DNA of 64,000 nt, from positions 5,857,001-5,921,000 of the forward strand of contig NZ_CP019630.1 in assembly GCF_001999245.1 (NCBI RefSeq). Direction: 5' to 3'. The notes below the pieces were generated by a model. The model made no database searches and was not told where the DNA came from. It saw nothing but the letters and a program-made list of their open reading frames with translations. The DNA is from Roseibium algicola. Lineage in GTDB: Bacteria; Pseudomonadota; Alphaproteobacteria; Rhizobiales; Stappiaceae. Positions 61,650 through 64,000 of this stretch are shown one piece after another. The position numbers were made by a program, and so were the translations under genes. Position 1 is the first letter of the stretch. Every line of letters starts with the position of its first letter.

Positions 61650-61695
61650 ACCGCCGTGCTCCTATATTGCAGGGGCCGGCGGTTTTTGTTTTTTG
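61650..61695 (+). terminator. Intrinsic terminator
   Basis: ACCGCCG (61650-61656) pairs with CGGCGGT (61677-61683) with a further CTCCT/AGGGG pairing inside, followed by a T-rich tract TTTTGTTTTTT (61684-61694). Confidence 0.85.
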
Positions 61696-61814
61696 CAGGC
61701 TTTTTCCAAGTACCTGACTTGAACATCCAGTTTAGGACATCTGCACGGCAGGAAGCCTTTCCACGCATGGTAGAGGCATCGAAGCTCAGGACTTATTCAA
61801 AAAAATCAGGGAGA

Positions 61815-61891
61815 TGGCGACTCCGGCAGGATTCGAACCTGCGACCATTCGCTTAGAAGGCGAGTGCTCTATCCAGCTGAGCTACGGAGCC
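61815..61891 (-). tRNA. tRNA-Arg (anticodon TCT)
   Basis: Cloverleaf on the minus strand: acceptor GGCTCCG (61891-61885) pairs with CGGAGTC with one G-U, the D-arm TAGCTCAGCTGGATAGAGC, the anticodon loop CTTCTAA with TCT, the T-arm CAGGTTCGAATCCTG and an encoded CCA (61817-61815). Confidence 0.96.
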
Positions 61892-62127
61892 AATTTCTCA
61901 GGAACGCAAACCGTTCCCAGATGAGACTATCAGGCAGTATCTCTGAGGCCTGCCAGACGTTCATGCAAACTTGGATCGAGACCAAACGTCCGGAGGCAAC
62001 CCGATCCGGCGATCGCCTCCACTGCCCTAATGCGTCAAAAACTCGGCTCGTGTCGATTCGAAATCGGCGCTTTCAACAGACAATCCGATCTCTTGCCGAA
62101 CAGGGCAGAAGAGCCGAACGTTCTTGT

Positions 62128-62433
62128 TCAGTGGGTCCAGGGCGCAGACCGGTTGAATTTGAAATTGTCCGCATAGGCAGACCCGCGCACTTTGCGTTCC
62201 TGGGCTTTCTCAACCCTGTGCGGAATGCCATGGCGCTTCGCATATGCGACAGCTTCTTCAGAAGTCTCGAAATAGAGCCGGATTTGCTGCTTCATGTCGG
62301 AAGACGACGTGTAGCCCATCAAAGGTTCGACGGACTTGGCGACCTCCGGCTCGTAATCCAGCACCCATCTCTGGGTTTTCGCCTTGCCTGACTGCATGGC
62401 GGTTTTCGCCGGACGGTAGATACGCGCAACCAT
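62128..62433 (-). CDS. NDUFS4-like accessory subunit of respiratory complex I
   Basis: 101 residues of the ETC complex I subunit conserved region (NDUFS4/AQDQ type), found in alphaproteobacteria and mitochondria. Landmarks: MVARIYRPAKTAMQSGKAKTQRWVLDYEP (part: YRPAKTAMQSGKAKTQRWVL, about 6-25), GYTSSSDMKQQIRLYFETSEEAVAYAKRHGI (part: YFETSEEAVAYAKRHGI) and RGSAYADNFKFNR. It stabilises the NADH-binding module. Next to tRNA-Arg. Confidence 0.92.
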   Translation of the reverse strand: MVARIYRPAKTAMQSGKAKTQRWVLDYEPEVAKSVEPLMGYTSSSDMKQQIRLYFETSEEAVAYAKRHGIPHRVEKAQERKVRGSAYADNFKFNRSAPWTH

Positions 62434-62781
62434 GTGACAGTGCCCTCAAGTCTGAATATGTGAGATGCAATTCCTTACAGCAGCTTTTTCCCGCCTTTGC
62501 CGCCGGTGTCAACACCGATATTGGCCGCAACCCGCAATCTTCGGTTCGTCGGCGACTCATTTAACAGCACAAGTATGTATTAACGGTGTTGGTGGAGAGG
62601 CGAATTATGACATTCACGTAACATGACATGGAGGCGCAACTCATGCTATTAACTACCCTAACGTGAACTTGTCTGGAAGACGCCGATTTTCGGAACGCAG
62701 TGCAGGTTCAAAAAATACAGAATCGCAGGGCCGGACAGCCTGAAAGGGCCGATCCAAAGATCAAAACGATAAGGCTTTGAC
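62434..62781. other. Intergenic gap
   Basis: About 350 bases without a supported gene; the right part is AT-rich and should hold the promoter of the small gene at 62782. Nothing else seen. Confidence 0.5.
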
Positions 62782-63030
62782 ATGCATTACGAATTTCTGA
62801 AAAGACTGGAAGGGTATGTTCCGGAACATGTTCGGCCGGTTACCAGAGCGCCGGAAAAAATTGCGCCGGTCGAACTGAAAGCGGCGATCGACGACGCCAA
62901 TCTCACTGAAATGTGGGACATGATCCTGACGCTGGACTATTCGGTATCCGACCCCACCGATCTGTCACCGGAAAAACGCGACGAATTCCTGAATGTCATG
63001 TCGCTGTTGTTGAAAGCCTTCGACCGGTAG
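62782..63030 (+). CDS. Small hypothetical protein
   Basis: 82 residues, soluble, not recognised. It contains a helix-rich segment with APVELKAAIDDANLTEMWDMILTLDYSV (part: ELKAAIDDANLTEMWDMI) and a C-terminal helix PEKRDEFLNVMSLLLKAF. Preceded by an AAGG-type site. Followed by the next gene after 87 bases, possibly one unit. Probable real gene because of clean start and stop and no competing frame. Confidence 0.55.
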   Translation: MHYEFLKRLEGYVPEHVRPVTRAPEKIAPVELKAAIDDANLTEMWDMILTLDYSVSDPTDLSPEKRDEFLNVMSLLLKAFDR

Positions 63031-63117
63031 AAATGGTTATTGGCAAACGGCGAAAGATTTGCGGTGTCGCTGGTCGTTTTTTGCCGGATGGAACAAATCA
63101 AAACATGAGAGAGGACC

Positions 63118-63624
63118 GTGCTAACACGCCCTGATACTCATTTTTCGGAACTCGGCACACAGGCCATTGAAAAAGGGCTTGCCGACCCGGCTGTGTCTGC
63201 GTTCTACGACAGCATCATGTCGACCGATGCGGTTCAGATCCAGCAATGCCTGAAACCGTTCCTGCCTCATTTGAGCCTTTGCTCGGACAAGATGCCCGGC
63301 AACGCTCCTCCTCCGATCTTCTATGTCGGTAAGGAAAGTGGGCAGCGACACCTGTTCGGCGAAGACTGGGCAAGCCCGGCGACACCCGCTTGCGGTCTGC
63401 GCACACCTGATCCGGACCTGGAGAAGGCTTCGGCGGAAGGTTATCGCAAGGCATTGGAAGGCACGCCTTATTACGGCTACGCCCACACGAAAATTCAGGT
63501 CAATGGCGAATTCTATGAAGTTGCGTTCGAGCGGTTGATCGTCGCCGTGCGACCTTCGTTGCAATCCGATCTTCGCTTCTGCGCCTACCTGGGTGTCATT
63601 CAGGATCTTCAGCGGACGTCCTGA
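63118..63624 (+). CDS. Hypothetical protein with PAS-like C-terminal half
   Basis: 168 residues starting at GTG 63118 with GAGAGGA just upstream. The C-terminal part, YYGYAHTKIQVNGEFYEVAFERLIVAVRP with LRFCAYLGVIQDLQ, has the alternating strands of PAS_5-like domains found in alphaproteobacterial small proteins. No ligand residues can be named with confidence. Overlaps the convergent partial gene by 29 bases. Confidence 0.6.
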   Translation: MLTRPDTHFSELGTQAIEKGLADPAVSAFYDSIMSTDAVQIQQCLKPFLPHLSLCSDKMPGNAPPPIFYVGKESGQRHLFGEDWASPATPACGLRTPDPDLEKASAEGYRKALEGTPYYGYAHTKIQVNGEFYEVAFERLIVAVRPSLQSDLRFCAYLGVIQDLQRTS

Positions 63625-64000
63625 GGATAAGTTTTACAAGGCCGTGTAGATCGCTTCTGGTGGCATAGACCAGCCAGTCATCCGGCCTGATATGTCCAGG
63701 CGCAATCTCCCAATGCGTTCCGCGTGGCACGAACCTGCGGTAACCGACCCGGATGCCAAAGCCTTTTTCTGCGCTTTTTGCAGCCATCAGGCCATAGAGA
63801 TAATCCGGCGACCACTTCAATAGTGAGAGCAGAAACCCCAACTGGGTCAAAGGCTCGGCAAGGCCCTGCCCCCGGATGTCCCGTCTCAGCCAGAGATTGC
63901 CGTGATAGACGATACGCCCGCGCATGAAATAGGCGTCATGCGCGTGCTCTGTCCCGAAGCGAACCTGAGGGTTTGGATCGACAAAGATCCTGCGTTGCTG
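63596..64000 (-). CDS. GNAT-like acetyltransferase, N-terminus outside the window
   Basis: The frame is open from base 64000 leftward for 134 codons, so the true N-terminus lies beyond the right edge. Visible are NLWLRRDIRGQGLAEPLTQLGF, a RDxRGQGLA pattern similar to the acetyl-CoA-binding loop of GNAT proteins, and a C-terminal YRRFVPRGTHWEIAPGHI region. Assignment is tentative. It converges on and overlaps the PAS-like gene. Confidence 0.5.
   Translation of the reverse strand, partial: QQRRIFVDPNPQVRFGTEHAHDAYFMRGRIVYHGNLWLRRDIRGQGLAEPLTQLGFLLSLLKWSPDYLYGLMAAKSAEKGFGIRVGYRRFVPRGTHWEIAPGHIRPDDWLVYATRSDLHGLVKLILRTSAEDPE

Noticed and set aside
1..64000. Prophage, conjugative element or large insertion sequence
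   Set aside because: No integrase, transposase, phage structural or mobilisation gene was found in either strand; gene order looks chromosomal.

Overview
The window is chromosomal DNA from an alphaproteobacterium. A marine Hyphomicrobiales lineage of the Roseibium/Labrenzia (Stappiaceae) kind is my best guess, based on gene content and the moderately GC-rich coding style; I could not confirm it by database search. There is no prophage, no CRISPR array and no intact insertion sequence. Genes are densely packed, often with ATGA or GTGA stop/start overlaps.

Layout. (1) 1-5180: a cobalamin operon on the minus strand (riboswitch, cobP/cobU, cobW, cobN; cobN runs off the left edge and stays open over 1080 codons). 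(2) 5524-5599: tRNA-Asn(GTT), then a lone JmjC-like cupin. (3) 6943-26959: a 20-kb amino-sugar and muropeptide catabolic island. It has nagA, an SIS-type glucosamine-6-phosphate deaminase and a GntR/UTRA repressor on the minus strand. On the plus strand are murQ, a ROK kinase, cutC, a Gfo/Idh/MocA dehydrogenase, a four-gene sugar ABC importer, and then RidA, RpiR regulator, SDR, cytoplasmic GH20 hexosaminidase and an M81 enzyme. Between them are a D-threonine-aldolase-like enzyme, a second M81 enzyme and an NTF2-fold protein on the minus strand. (4) 28662-33793: a membrane-lipid stress module. An FAD oxidase, DUF1365 and cyclopropane-fatty-acid-synthase-like operon converges on an SDR plus a ChrR-like anti-sigma factor. 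The promoters of both arms carry the same TGATCC-N16-CGTA element. (5) 34036-44426: cysK, cardiolipin synthase, a LysE exporter, an AraC regulator, AlaX, GFA, a sulfurtransferase, a globin-coupled chemoreceptor, and an HD/TetR divergent pair. (6) 44409-51277: a DUF2459 protein, a general amino-acid ABC transporter (aapJQMP type) and a metC-like lyase. (7) 51306-55155: a lipid glycosylation/dephosphorylation operon (ArnT-like, PAP2, ArnC-like GT2, LpxB-N-like). (8) 55349-56733: a phosphodiesterase and a CAP-domain lipoprotein.

(9) 56745-61695 holds the most novel-looking locus. A stand-alone YcaO enzyme is divergent from two paralogous, about 95-residue proteins. These have the nitrile-hydratase-leader-like (NHLP) signature of RiPP precursors and are separated by a strong hairpin. 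A SARP/BTAD-type regulator converges on and overlaps the second precursor, and a small acidic protein is divergent from the regulator. No E1-like partner, TfuA, dehydrogenase, protease or exporter is visible, so the product, if any, is unknown. (10) The right end carries tRNA-Arg(TCT), an NDUFS4-like complex I subunit and three poorly known genes, the last one cut by the window edge.

The parts cooperate mainly in regions 3, 4 and 9. Region 3 would import and break down GlcNAc/MurNAc-type sugars under GntR and RpiR control. Region 4 looks like a stress-inducible lipid modification regulon with a ChrR homologue that has lost its zinc ligands. Region 9 is a compact, candidate-new YcaO peptide system.
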